Source: Xanthomonas bonasiae (GTDB lineage: Bacteria; Pseudomonadota; Gammaproteobacteria; Xanthomonadales; Xanthomonadaceae). From it: DNA of 64,000 nt. The notes under the pieces were generated by a model. The model had not been told where the DNA came from and did not search any database. It saw only the letters and a list, made by a program, of their open reading frames with translations. Positions within the stretch are counted from its first letter, which is position 1, and the number at the start of each line of letters is the position of its first letter. Made by a program: the position numbers and the translations under genes. Positions 44,129-53,100 of the stretch are shown one piece after another. The stretch covers positions 1 to 64,000 of the forward strand of contig NZ_JAFIWB010000015.1 of assembly GCF_017163705.1 (NCBI RefSeq). Reading direction: 5' to 3'.

Positions 44129-45532
44129 TCAGGGCGAGAGTTCTTCCAGCGATTTGCCCTTGGTTTCCAGCGCGCACAGCAGCGTCACCGCCGCGCCGGC
44201 CAGCAGCACCGCGGCGAAGGCGACGAACACGTAGCGCAGGCCGATGCCGGCGATGACCGCGCCGACCACCAGCGGGCCGCTGGCCGAGCCCAGGCGCAGC
44301 CAGGCGCTGCCCAGGCCGGTGCCGATGGCACGGATGCGGGTGGGATAGAGCTCGGCCGAATACAGGTACAGCGAGAAGGTGATGGTCTGCACCGCGGCAT
44401 AGCCCAGCGCGGCGAACACCAGCACCTGCAGCGCCGAGGTGCCGCCCAGCATCGCCAGCGCCAGCAACGGGATGCTGCCCGAGGCGAAAGCGACGACGTA
44501 CCAGCGCTTGCGCCCGACCCGGTCGATCGACAGCGCGCACACCACCGCGGCGGCGACGCCGGCCAGCGAGGTGAGGAAGCCGTAGGCGATGCTCTGCTGC
44601 AACGACAGCCCGAAATGCTGGCGGTACAGCGTCGGCAACCAGGTGATGAGGCCGTTGGCCACCAGGTACGAACAGAACCACAGGCACCAGATCACCAGCG
44701 TGCGCTTGAGATAGACGCTGCCGAACAGTTCGCGCCAGTCCGAGCGCTGCGCCTTGGGCAGCGCGTTGCGGTCGAACACCGGTGCCGGCAGCGGGCCGTG
44801 GCGGCGCTCGGCGCTGCGCTCGAGGTCGGACACGATCGCGTCGGCCTTGTCGTAACGGCCCTTGGACGCCAGCCAGCGCGGCGATTCGAACATGAAGAAA
44901 CGCAGCGGGATCATGACCAGCGCCGGGATCAGCCCGACCATGAACATCGCCTTCCAGCCGTAGGCCGGCACCATGAAGTAGCCGATGCCGCCGGCGGCGA
45001 CCAGGCCCAGCAGGAACATCACTTCGTACAGCAGGAAGAAGCGGCCGCGCTTCTTCGAGCCGATCAGTTCGTTGATGTAGGCGCTGGCCACCGGCACTTC
45101 GCCGCCGGTGCCGATGCCCTGGATGAAGCGGAACGCCATCATCGCCGCGGCGCCGCCGGCGAACAGGCAGGCCACGTCCATCGACACGAACAGCAGGATG
45201 GTGAACAGCAGCACGTGCAGGCGGCCGATGCGCTCGGCCAGCCAGCCGAAGAACACCGAGCCGAGCAACTGGCCCAGGTAGCCGGCTGACAGGATCATGC
45301 CGATCTGCGCCGGCGACAGGTTCCACTCCTTGGCCAGCACCGGCATCGCGTAGGCGATGGCGATCACCGTGTAGCCGTCGAAGAAGGTGGCGGCGCCGAC
45401 GATGTTGCGCGCCCACCAGACCTGGCGGGTGATGGGCAGGCGTTCGAGCCGGGCGCCGATTTCCGCCTGCGCCTCGGCGGGCGGCAGCGAACGGGCGGTG
45501 GCGGCGTTGGCGGTGGTGGTGGGCATGAGCAT
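44129..45532 (-). CDS. MFS transporter, metabolite:H+ symporter type
   Basis: 467 residues, 12 predicted membrane helices in two halves with a central cytoplasmic loop (about 220-270). It starts at the ATG at 45532 behind GAGAGGCA; a second ATG is two codons on. The family signatures G-W-L-A-E-R-I-G-R after helix 2 and D-R-V-G-R-K after helix 8 are present, and F-F-D-G-Y-T-V in helix 1 and P-T-R-I-R-A-I-G-T-G point to the metabolite/H+ symporter or sugar-porter branch. It should carry the substrate of the adjacent aldolase across the inner membrane. It lies 98 bp after the IclR gene and 114 bp before the aldolase gene, same strand. Confidence 0.88.
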   Translation of the reverse strand: MLMPTTTANAATARSLPPAEAQAEIGARLERLPITRQVWWARNIVGAATFFDGYTVIAIAYAMPVLAKEWNLSPAQIGMILSAGYLGQLLGSVFFGWLAERIGRLHVLLFTILLFVSMDVACLFAGGAAAMMAFRFIQGIGTGGEVPVASAYINELIGSKKRGRFFLLYEVMFLLGLVAAGGIGYFMVPAYGWKAMFMVGLIPALVMIPLRFFMFESPRWLASKGRYDKADAIVSDLERSAERRHGPLPAPVFDRNALPKAQRSDWRELFGSVYLKRTLVIWCLWFCSYLVANGLITWLPTLYRQHFGLSLQQSIAYGFLTSLAGVAAAVVCALSIDRVGRKRWYVVAFASGSIPLLALAMLGGTSALQVLVFAALGYAAVQTITFSLYLYSAELYPTRIRAIGTGLGSAWLRLGSASGPLVVGAVIAGIGLRYVFVAFAAVLLAGAAVTLLCALETKGKSLEELSP

Positions 45533-45630
45533 CGTTGCTGCCTCTCGCAGGACAAGAAGAACCCGGCGCGGGCGCCGGAGCGTCCACGAAGCGGTCGGAT
45601 TGCAGGGGGACCGGGCGGGCGCCCGGACGG

Positions 45631-46485
45631 TCAGGTGCTGGGTGCGGTCACGGCGACGCTCCCGCTGGCCTGGATCGCGAAGGCGATGTCCTTGGCCGCG
45701 AGCAGGGTGGGTTGGAGGGCGGTGTCGAGCAGTTCGTCGTGGCTGGTGCGCACCGACGGCGCGGCGACGCTGATCGCGCCGAGCGGATAGGCGTCGGCAT
45801 CCAGCACCGGCACCGCCAGCACGCGCAATCCCTCGGTCAGCATCGAATCGAGGATCACGTAGTTGTCGCGGCGGATGCGGTCGAAGGTGCCGAGCATGGC
45901 GGCGATCTCCGGCGCGTGCGGCGCCTGCACGTTCACTCCGGTCACCCGCGTCACTTCCGCCGGCGACAGATGCGCGAGCATGGCCAGGCCGATCGCGGTG
46001 CGGGTGCTGGGCACGGTGGTGCCGATGCGGATGTCCACGCCCAGCCGGGTGATGCCGGCACGTACCCGTTCGATGTAAAGCACGTCGGGACCCTGCAGCA
46101 CCGCGAAGCTGGCCGCTTCGTTGACGTCGCTGACCAGCGCGCGCAGCAACGGCCGCACCACGCTGCGCAGGTCGCGGCGGGCGATGGCGTGGAAGCCGAG
46201 GTCCAGCACTTTCAGGGTCAGGCGGAAGCGGCGGCTTTCCGGAAGGCGATTCACGTAGCCCAGCTCGACCAGCGTGTTGAGCATGCGGAACGTGGTCCCC
46301 GGATCGAGCCTGGCCAGCGCCGCGATCTGGCTCAGCGACAGTTCCTCGTGTTCGGAGGAAAACGCTTCCAGCACCCGGAACCCCTTCGCCAGCGATTGCA
46401 CGGTGCTGCGCAGCTTCTTGTCCGCCGCGTCGCCGCTGTCCTCGGCGGCGGCGTCCAACGCGCCCGGGGGGATGGTCTTGGTCAT
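45631..46485 (-). CDS. IclR-family transcriptional regulator
   Basis: 284 residues. The ATG at 46485 is preferred because AGGA then stands 7 bp away; an ATG two codons upstream is too close. The winged helix (about 28-90) shows V-Q-S-L-A-K-G-F-R-V-L-E-A-F, L-S-Q-I-A-A-L-A-R-L and T-T-F-R-M-L-N-T-L, and the C-terminal GAF-like effector domain runs from about 105 (R-S-V-V-R-P-L-L) to the end. IclR regulators control aromatic or sugar-acid catabolism. It heads the MFS-aldolase-porin cluster and probably controls it, and a palindrome 83 bp before its start suggests autoregulation. Confidence 0.92.
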   Translation of the reverse strand: MTKTIPPGALDAAAEDSGDAADKKLRSTVQSLAKGFRVLEAFSSEHEELSLSQIAALARLDPGTTFRMLNTLVELGYVNRLPESRRFRLTLKVLDLGFHAIARRDLRSVVRPLLRALVSDVNEAASFAVLQGPDVLYIERVRAGITRLGVDIRIGTTVPSTRTAIGLAMLAHLSPAEVTRVTGVNVQAPHAPEIAAMLGTFDRIRRDNYVILDSMLTEGLRVLAVPVLDADAYPLGAISVAAPSVRTSHDELLDTALQPTLLAAKDIAFAIQASGSVAVTAPST

Positions 46486-46904
46486 CGGCATGTCCTGGTG
46501 GCTGTCGTGCGTCGCCAGCTTGCCGAACCGGCTGGCTGGTGTCGCTTGACAAGCGTGTTTCGGATTGCGAAAATTATTTCGAAAGTACGTGCCAAGATTC
46601 TGCCAGCGCCCTTGCCGCGTCAAGTTGCGCCGCAACATGCGTGGTGGGCGCGGCGCGGATGCGGGTAGCAATGCGACCGCGCGGCGCGCGACGATGCTGG
46701 CCAAGGCCATTCCGATGGCGATCGGCGCCATGCCCGATCGAGCGGTTTCGCCATGCCGTGTCGGCGCTCGACCCTCCGCCGGTCCTGCCGTCCTTCGATC
46801 GATGCGAGATGACTGCGGAGCGCCGTGTAGACGGACGCGTCTGCGGATTGCGGCGCAAGCCGTGCTAACAGACAAGCGAACGCGGCGCCGATAGCGTGGC
46901 GTGC
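46486..46904. other. Upstream region of the iclR gene
   Basis: About 420 bp without a supported gene, holding the palindrome at 46568. Transcription diverges from here (IclR cluster minus, hypothetical gene at 46905 plus). Confidence 0.45.
46568..46581. promoter_or_regulatory. Candidate IclR operator
   Basis: CGAAAATTATTTCG is an inverted repeat with 5-bp arms around ATTA. It resembles the GGAAATNATTTCC pattern of IclR-type sites and stands out as AT-rich. It lies 83 bp before the iclR start. Confidence 0.55.
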
Positions 46905-47375
46905 ATGGCCCGAACGAACCGTCAGCCGCCGCAACCGCCTGCGCAGAAATGGTGGCAGACGCTGTCGTTCAAGCGCGCCGCCGCCGAGGTGTCGGCGGTG
47001 CTGGTGCTGGTCGGCGGCACTTACGGATGCGTGCAGTACGTGGAGGTCAAGCCGCTGGAGCGGCGTTTGGCCGAAGCGCAGGCCGCCGCGTGCAAGCCGG
47101 CGGCCAGTTCGCCCTCGATCGAGTTCAGCCTGTTGCCGGGCGACAGCCGCGTCCTATGGGAGGGCGCGCTGACGGTGACCAATGCGACGCGCGGCGGCGA
47201 TGGCGGGAGGACACGGTTGCGGGCGACGCCGCGCGAGGGTGCGCCGGTCGAGCGCGCAGGGCTGTCGCCGGGCGACGGCTTCGATGTGCCGATTGCCGGA
47301 CAAGGTACCTATCGGGTCTATCTGAAACGCAGCACCGCCGATTTCATCGAGGTGTCCGTGCTGCATCGGCGTTGA
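46905..47375 (+). CDS. Hypothetical membrane-anchored protein
   Basis: 156 residues from the ATG at 46905 (a GTG three codons upstream is an alternative; neither has a strong ribosome site). A single hydrophobic helix at about 27-45 (A-A-E-V-S-A-V-L-V-L-V-G-G-T-Y-G) is followed by a short coiled segment (V-K-P-L-E-R-R-L-A-E-A-Q-A) and a soluble C-terminal domain of mixed beta character. It is probably an inner-membrane protein with a periplasmic domain. I do not recognise a family. It is convergent with the gene at 47406, with 30 bp between stops. Confidence 0.6.
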   Translation: MARTNRQPPQPPAQKWWQTLSFKRAAAEVSAVLVLVGGTYGCVQYVEVKPLERRLAEAQAAACKPAASSPSIEFSLLPGDSRVLWEGALTVTNATRGGDGGRTRLRATPREGAPVERAGLSPGDGFDVPIAGQGTYRVYLKRSTADFIEVSVLHRR

Positions 47376-47405
47376 ACCGCAGCACGCGAGGCCGCCGCCG
47401 CTGCC

Positions 47406-48161
47406 TCACTGCGCGGTTGCGGTCTCGACGATGGCGCCGTTCTCGTACACGCTCAGCTGGCGCATGCGTCCATCCGCTGCCGGCGCGAACACGAAGCGCA
47501 GGTCGCGTTCCTCGGCGAAGAAGCGCGTCGGCGATTCGGCGCGCAGGGTGACGACCAGCGCGCCCGCAGTGAGCTTCAGATGGTCGCCTTTCACGGCGAC
47601 GCGGATGTCGCCGACCTTCTGGCCGAGATAGGTGCCGGCGTAGCCGGCCAGGATGTCGGGCGCCAACGTCAGGTGCGTGGCGGGCGCTACGTAAGTCACC
47701 GCGCCGTGCGCATAGCTGTAGATGCGGCGCATGCGCCAGTGGCCGTCGACCGCTTGCCAGAGATTGGTGAACTCGGCCTGGCCGTCCAGCTGCTCGGGCT
47801 TGCCGTCGCGCTGCACGTAGAAGCGGTGCGTGCCCGACAGCAGCGCGAAGCCGCCGGCCAGCGGATGGAACTGCAGGCTGTCGGCGACGGCCTCGCGGCG
47901 CAGGTGCATCGCCAGGTCGGCGCAGGGGCCGTTGCGCAGGGATTGCAGCACCGCGGGCCTGGACGCGGTGAGGCCGGTCCTGTCGTGGTAGAACTCCACG
48001 TCGTCGGTGAGCAGCTCGCCCATCGCACGCATGTCGCAGGCGTTGTAGGCCTGCCAGTAGCGCGCATCGGCGGCGCGCACCGCCGCTGCGTCGTCGTCGG
48101 CCGCGGTTGCGGCGCCGCTCAGGCTCAGCAGCACGCACAGGACAAGGTGGCGAAAGCGCAT
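47406..48161 (-). CDS. Exported DUF4440/NTF2-like domain protein
   Basis: 251 residues from the ATG at 48161, with AGGAG upstream. A signal peptide (about 1-21, ending A-T-A-A) is clear. The mature N-terminal half is an NTF2-like/DUF4440 domain: A-A-D-A-R-Y-W-Q-A-Y-N-A-C-D, L-L-T-D-D-V-E-F-Y-H-D, F-T-N-L-W-Q and W-R-M-R-R-I-Y-S-Y-A-H. The C-terminal 100 residues form a separate beta-rich domain (Y-A-G-T-Y-L-G, L-T-A-G-A, F-V-F) resembling lipocalin-like tails of periplasmic hydrolases. It is likely a periplasmic small-molecule-binding or enzyme-like protein. The function is unknown. Confidence 0.75.
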   Translation of the reverse strand: MRFRHLVLCVLLSLSGAATAADDDAAAVRAADARYWQAYNACDMRAMGELLTDDVEFYHDRTGLTASRPAVLQSLRNGPCADLAMHLRREAVADSLQFHPLAGGFALLSGTHRFYVQRDGKPEQLDGQAEFTNLWQAVDGHWRMRRIYSYAHGAVTYVAPATHLTLAPDILAGYAGTYLGQKVGDIRVAVKGDHLKLTAGALVVTLRAESPTRFFAEERDLRFVFAPAADGRMRQLSVYENGAIVETATAQ

Positions 48162-48575
48162 GGCGGGCTCCTGCAGCAGGACCGCGATTGCAGCGCACTT
48201 CCGCGCCGCTGGCGCGTGCATCAAGTCATGTGCACGGATGGCCGTAGAGGTTTCGCACAATCGCTGCGGAGACGGCATGGTGCCGTTTCTGTCGCGAATG
48301 ATCGACGTCTAAGGTCGTCCTTCAGGTGCCTGGATAGGTTCGATGGAAATAATTGTTTTGCAATCAACAGACCCGCGCCGACCCAAATGACATTTGAACA
48401 TGATCGCGATGCAGGCGATGGAGTCACAGGGCGTAGAGCCTCGGTAGATCGAAGGCCTCGAAATGGACGATGTTGAAAGCAGGCTCTGACTGCGGTCCGC
48501 TTAAGTGCTATGTGCACGCCGCGCCGACTGCGCTATTCTTCTGTGGGGGATTACTATCACAGCAGGGGCTGACGC
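48162..48575. other. Intergenic, less GC-rich, no gene recognised
   Basis: About 410 bp with a visibly lower GC content than its neighbours. No protein frame or RNA is convincing. It may be the remains of a transferred segment together with the small secreted protein that follows. Confidence 0.4.
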
Positions 48576-48764
48576 ATGAAGCTGGCGACCGCATTTACGC
48601 TGATGTTGGGAATGGCGTTTTGTCTGGCAACGGATCGGGCCGATGCGAGTGGTGAATCTGACGGCCTGCGCGCGTCATCGCCAGTGGCATATATTTTCCC
48701 GTGCTTAAGCAGCCGCTGTAAAAATGTCATAGGCGCGGAAGCAGATATCCATTTCGTGGGATAG
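48576..48764 (+). CDS. Small secreted peptide-like protein
   Basis: 62 residues. A signal peptide (M-K-L-A-T-A-F-T-L-M-L-G-M-A-F, cut near A-D-A) leaves a mature part of about 37 residues with two cysteines six residues apart (P-C-L-S-S-R-C-K), a plausible disulfide. CAGGGG precedes the ATG. The less GC-rich context suggests horizontal origin. A decayed fragment of a longer protein is an alternative. Confidence 0.45.
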   Translation: MKLATAFTLMLGMAFCLATDRADASGESDGLRASSPVAYIFPCLSSRCKNVIGAEADIHFVG

Positions 48765-49031
48765 GAGCAGCGCGGCAACTGCTCTCGCGACTGCATATGG
48801 CATGCATGTCGCGACCGTGCCCCGTCTGGCGGATGGGGCACGCGGATTGCCGCGTTCATCCGTGCGCATGCGACTTCGGTTGCATTTCGCGTGGACGTTC
48901 CGTCGCGTAGGGCTGAAGGCGCTTATGCATCTGCTGGCCTGGAGTGGAATCCGCGGGCATGTAGCCTGCATGCTTCATCTTAGAGAGTCGCTGCCGCTTT
49001 GGGGCATGTGCGAGAGCGGGGAAAAGCTGCG

Positions 49032-49778
49032 ATGAAAAACGATGCACCGCAGCCCTTCGACGCGGAAAGCAGGCCAAGGCCTGTATTGGACGGTGTGCGC
49101 ATCGCGGTGGTCGAGGACGACGCCGAGCTGTGCGCGATCATCGTCGACGAGCTGGGCCACGAGGGCGCGCAGGTGCTCGGCTTCGGCAGCGCCGAAACGC
49201 TGTACCGGCATCTGCTCGGCCATGTTTGCGATCTGGTGGTGCTGGATGTCGGGCTGCCGGGCGAGGACGGCTATTCGGTGGCGCGCTATCTGCGGCAGAT
49301 CGCGCCGCAGGCGGGCATCGTGATGCTCACCGGCCGCGGCGCCAATCCCGACATGACCCGCGGCTTGCTGCAAGGCGCGGACATTTACCTGGTCAAGCCG
49401 CTGGATGTGGAACTGCTGATCGCCGCATTGGCCAATCTGCGTCGGCGCTTGCAGCTTGCCGCATCGCCGGAGGCGTTGCCGGCGCAGGAATGGCGCTTGA
49501 GCGACGACGGCTGGACGCTGTCCTCGCCAGCGCAGCGCACGCTGGCGCTGACCGAGGCCGAACGCGGCCTGCTGAAGGCGCTGTTCGCGCAACGCGGCGC
49601 GCCGGTGGACCGCGACACGCTGATCGCGGCGGTCACCGACGCGCCGTGGGACTTCGATCCGCACCGCCTGGAGGTGCTGGTGCATCGCCTGCGCGCACGG
49701 GTGACCGCGGCCACCGCCGCGACGCTGCCGCTGCGTGCGGTGCGCGGGCAGGGATATCTGCTGGGCGACAACGCCTAG
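49032..49778 (+). CDS. Orphan OmpR/PhoB-type response regulator
   Basis: 248 residues from the ATG at 49032. The receiver domain (about 22-140) has the acidic pair Asp29/Asp30, phospho-acceptor Asp72 (V-V-L-D-V-G-L-P-G), Thr100 and Lys122 (L-V-K-P-L-D), so it should be phosphorylatable. The C-terminal winged-helix domain (about 150-245) ends G-Q-G-Y-L-L-G, typical for DNA binding by OmpR-family regulators. No histidine kinase gene is adjacent. The large surface-protein operon begins 365 bp downstream on the same strand, so it is a natural candidate for its regulator, but this is position only. Confidence 0.9.
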   Translation: MKNDAPQPFDAESRPRPVLDGVRIAVVEDDAELCAIIVDELGHEGAQVLGFGSAETLYRHLLGHVCDLVVLDVGLPGEDGYSVARYLRQIAPQAGIVMLTGRGANPDMTRGLLQGADIYLVKPLDVELLIAALANLRRRLQLAASPEALPAQEWRLSDDGWTLSSPAQRTLALTEAERGLLKALFAQRGAPVDRDTLIAAVTDAPWDFDPHRLEVLVHRLRARVTAATAATLPLRAVRGQGYLLGDNA

Positions 49779-50143
49779 TCTTCGCCGCATCCGCATCCGC
49801 ATCCGCATCGCGCGCGGAGCCGACGCCACGCGATCGGTAGACAGATTGCGCGTTTCACTCGCCATGCCGGCGCGCCGCCTCCCGTCACAGTGCGGCCATG
49901 GGCCGCATCTCATTGCCATTGCGCCATGCGTCTCGCTGTGCGTGTGAGGAAGTGAGAGCGAACGCGAACTGCTGCTACTGACTGCCTGCGCGCCCCTGCG
50001 CAGAATCCGCGCCACCACACCGGCAGGCCTCGCCTGCGCTTTCGGGGTGGGTACCGATCCCGATCGTCAGCGCGCCCCGCACGGCCTAGGCCTGGGGCGC
50101 CGGTTCGTGGGTCCGGCTTGGATGCTTGGGGAGAGAGAGGCAC
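49779..50143. other. Upstream region of the DUF11 surface operon
   Basis: About 365 bp without a gene. It holds the hexamer repeat at 49785 and presumably the operon promoter, which I cannot place. Confidence 0.45.
49785..49808. repeat. Hexanucleotide tandem repeat (CCGCAT)x4
   Basis: Four perfect CCGCAT units begin 7 bp after the response regulator stop. Such short tracts can vary in copy number by slippage. Here it is non-coding and 335 bp before the next gene. Confidence 0.75.
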
Positions 50144-53100
50144 ATGGATCATTTGATGCGCGGCAGCCGTGCGGCTGCACTGCGGGCGTGGGCGCGTGCC
50201 GCCTGCGAACACCACCGGACCACGGCGTCGTCGGGGCGACGCTTGCGGTTGCTGATGGCCGTCCTGCTGTCGGCCGCGCCTGCGCTGGCCGCGGCCGCGG
50301 ACCTGCAGATCACCAACCTGTCCGACACCGGCTACGATCCCACGCCGGCCGGGGGCAGCGTGGTCTACAGCGTCACCGTCGAGAACAGTGCCGCCGATAC
50401 GGTCAACAACGCGGTGGTGATCTTCGACCTGCCCGCCGGTGCCCAGGCGGGCTCGCCGTTGCCGTCCTCCTGCAGCGTGGCCGCCGGCAACGCGCAGCGC
50501 ATCGAATGCCGGGTCGGCACGCTGGTCGGGACCTTCTCTTCCAACGGCGCGCCGGTGACCTTCCAGTTGCCGGTGAGCACGGTCGGCCTGGCCCCGGGCA
50601 CGATCGAGATCCGCGGCGCGATCGGCGTGGAAACCGGCCTGCCCGCGGCGAGCACGCCGATCGCCTCGCTGGCCGATGCCGATCCGTTCTTCGCCGGCGA
50701 CAGCAACGCGGCCAACAATCGCCGCCTGGAAGCGACCACGCTGGAATCGGCGGGCGACCTGAGCGTGGAGAAGACCGCCACGCCGAACCCGGTCGTCGCC
50801 GGCGCCGAGGTCACCTATACCGTCACCGTGCGCAACGCCGGACCCAGCGCTTCGGCCGGCTTCACCGTGGTCGACACGCTGCCGGCCGCGGTGCAGTACG
50901 TGGCCAACAGCTTCAGCGGCAGCGGCTGGACCTTCAACAGCGGCAGCATGACCGCCACCCACGCCGGCGCGCTGGCCAATGGCGGCAGCAGCAGCTTCAC
51001 CTTCCGCGCCCGCGTCACCGCGGCCAGCGGCAACATCGTCAACACCGCACGCGTGCAGGCCGGCTCCACGCCGGATCCGTTGCCCGACAACAACACCGGC
51101 AGCGTGACCACCACGGTCACCGCCGGCGCCGACCTGGCGCTGAGCAAGAGCGTCAACCCCTCGCCGGCGATCTCCGGCCAGCCGGTCACCTTCAACATCC
51201 AGGTGCGCAACCAGGGGCCGAGCGCCGCGGTCAATCCGCGCTTCGTGGACAACCTGCCCACCGGCTTCCTGACCACCGGCGGCACCGTGCCGGCCGGCTG
51301 GACCTGCACCAACAGCAACGGCGACGCCACCCGCACCTGCGCGTTGAACGGCAGCCTGGCGGTCGGCGCCGTAGCCGATTTCACCATCGAGAGCACGGTG
51401 CCGGCGTCCGGCACCAACAGCAGCGGCGACGTCACCAACAGCGCCACCGCCAGCTCCGACACGCCGGACGCGAACAGCACCGACAACACCGGCAGCACCA
51501 CCTTCACCGTGCTCGCCGACGGTGCCGACCTGTCGCTGCAGAAGACCAAGACCCCGGCGCTGGTGCCGGTGTGGAGCGGCATCGGCAGCGATCTGGACAG
51601 TCGCATGACCAGCAGCATCGTCGTGCGCAACATGGGACCGCGCCCGGCGACCGGCCAGGTGCAGACGGTGGATACGCTGGCGACCGGCGAAGAGCTGTTG
51701 CAGCCGGACGGCAGCGTGGCGCAGCCGGGCGTGGCGTTCGCCAGCGGCGCGTGGACCTGCACCGTGGACCAGGCCTACAGCGGCTCCAGCGTGCAGCACG
51801 TGACCTGCGATCTCGGTGCCGGTTCGCTGCCGTTGGCAGTGGGCGCGCAGGCGCCGACGCTGCAGTTGCTGACGCGCGCGCGCAGTTCCTCGGCCAACCT
51901 GCTCAACAACGCCTGTACCGGCGGCTCCGGCGGCTCGATCGAGCCGCTGACCGGCAACGGCATCGACCGCGACCCGGAAACCGGCAACGACTGCTCGGGC
52001 GCGGGCACCCGCACCACCGACGAGCGCGCCGACCTGTCCATCGTCAAGCAGACCAATGGCGCCGGCGCCGCCGACAACGTGCTGGCGGCCAACCAGGACA
52101 CGCTCAGCTACACCCTGACCGTGACCAACAACGGCCCGGACAGCACCACCGGCGTGGTGGTCAACGACACCGTGCCCGGCTTCGTCAACGGCCGCACCCA
52201 GATCAGCGTGACCACCACCCCGGCCGGCTGGAACTGCGCCGTCAACGGCGCCTCGGTGGTCTGCCGCTCCGGCACCACCGCGCTGGCCAACGGCGCCACC
52301 GCGCAGATCGTCATCCAGGTCCAGCGCGCGCTGTTCGACAGCTTCAACCAGCCCGCCGGCACCTGCGGCGGCACCGCCATCAGCGGCGCGTTCTGCAACA
52401 CCGCCGGGGTCGGCATCGATGCGGCCGTGGCCGGTTCGGTGGGCGAGCTCAACGGCAACAACAACCAGGCCTCGGACTGGATCCGCATCGCGCGCGTGGC
52501 CAACGTCGCCACCACCGCCAAGACCATTTCCTCGGGCACGCCCGGCCGCGCCGGCGTCAACACCACCTACGTGATGTCCTACATCAACCGCGGCCCGTCG
52601 ACGGTGCCCGGGGTGATCTTCCGCGACGTGTTCACCCTGCCGGCCAACGATTCGGGCTTCGTGCTGGTGTCCGCGCAGCGCACCGGTGCCGGCACCCAGG
52701 CCTGTACCGCCAGCGCTGGCGCCGGGGTGACGGTCACCGTCGACGCCGGCGGCACCTCCTACGCCAATCCGACCGGCGCGCCGGCGCAGGTCACCGTGCA
52801 GTGCCCGGCGCTGCCCTCGCTCACCAACGAGCAGACCGAAACCCTGCAGGTGGTGATCCGGCCCAACGTCAACAGCGGCAACACCGGCCGCCAGTTCGAC
52901 AACACCGCCGACTTCGTGGTGGACCTCGATGGCGACGGCAACGGCGATGCCACCGCGGGCACCGACGGCGACGGCAACACCTACGACTTCAATACCGACA
53001 CCAGCGACGACAGCAAGAGCGCGCAGCTGCCGTTCGAGGCCGGCCAGGTCGACCTGATCACCAACAAGGTGGACACCGGCTTCACCGGCGGCGTGGATCC

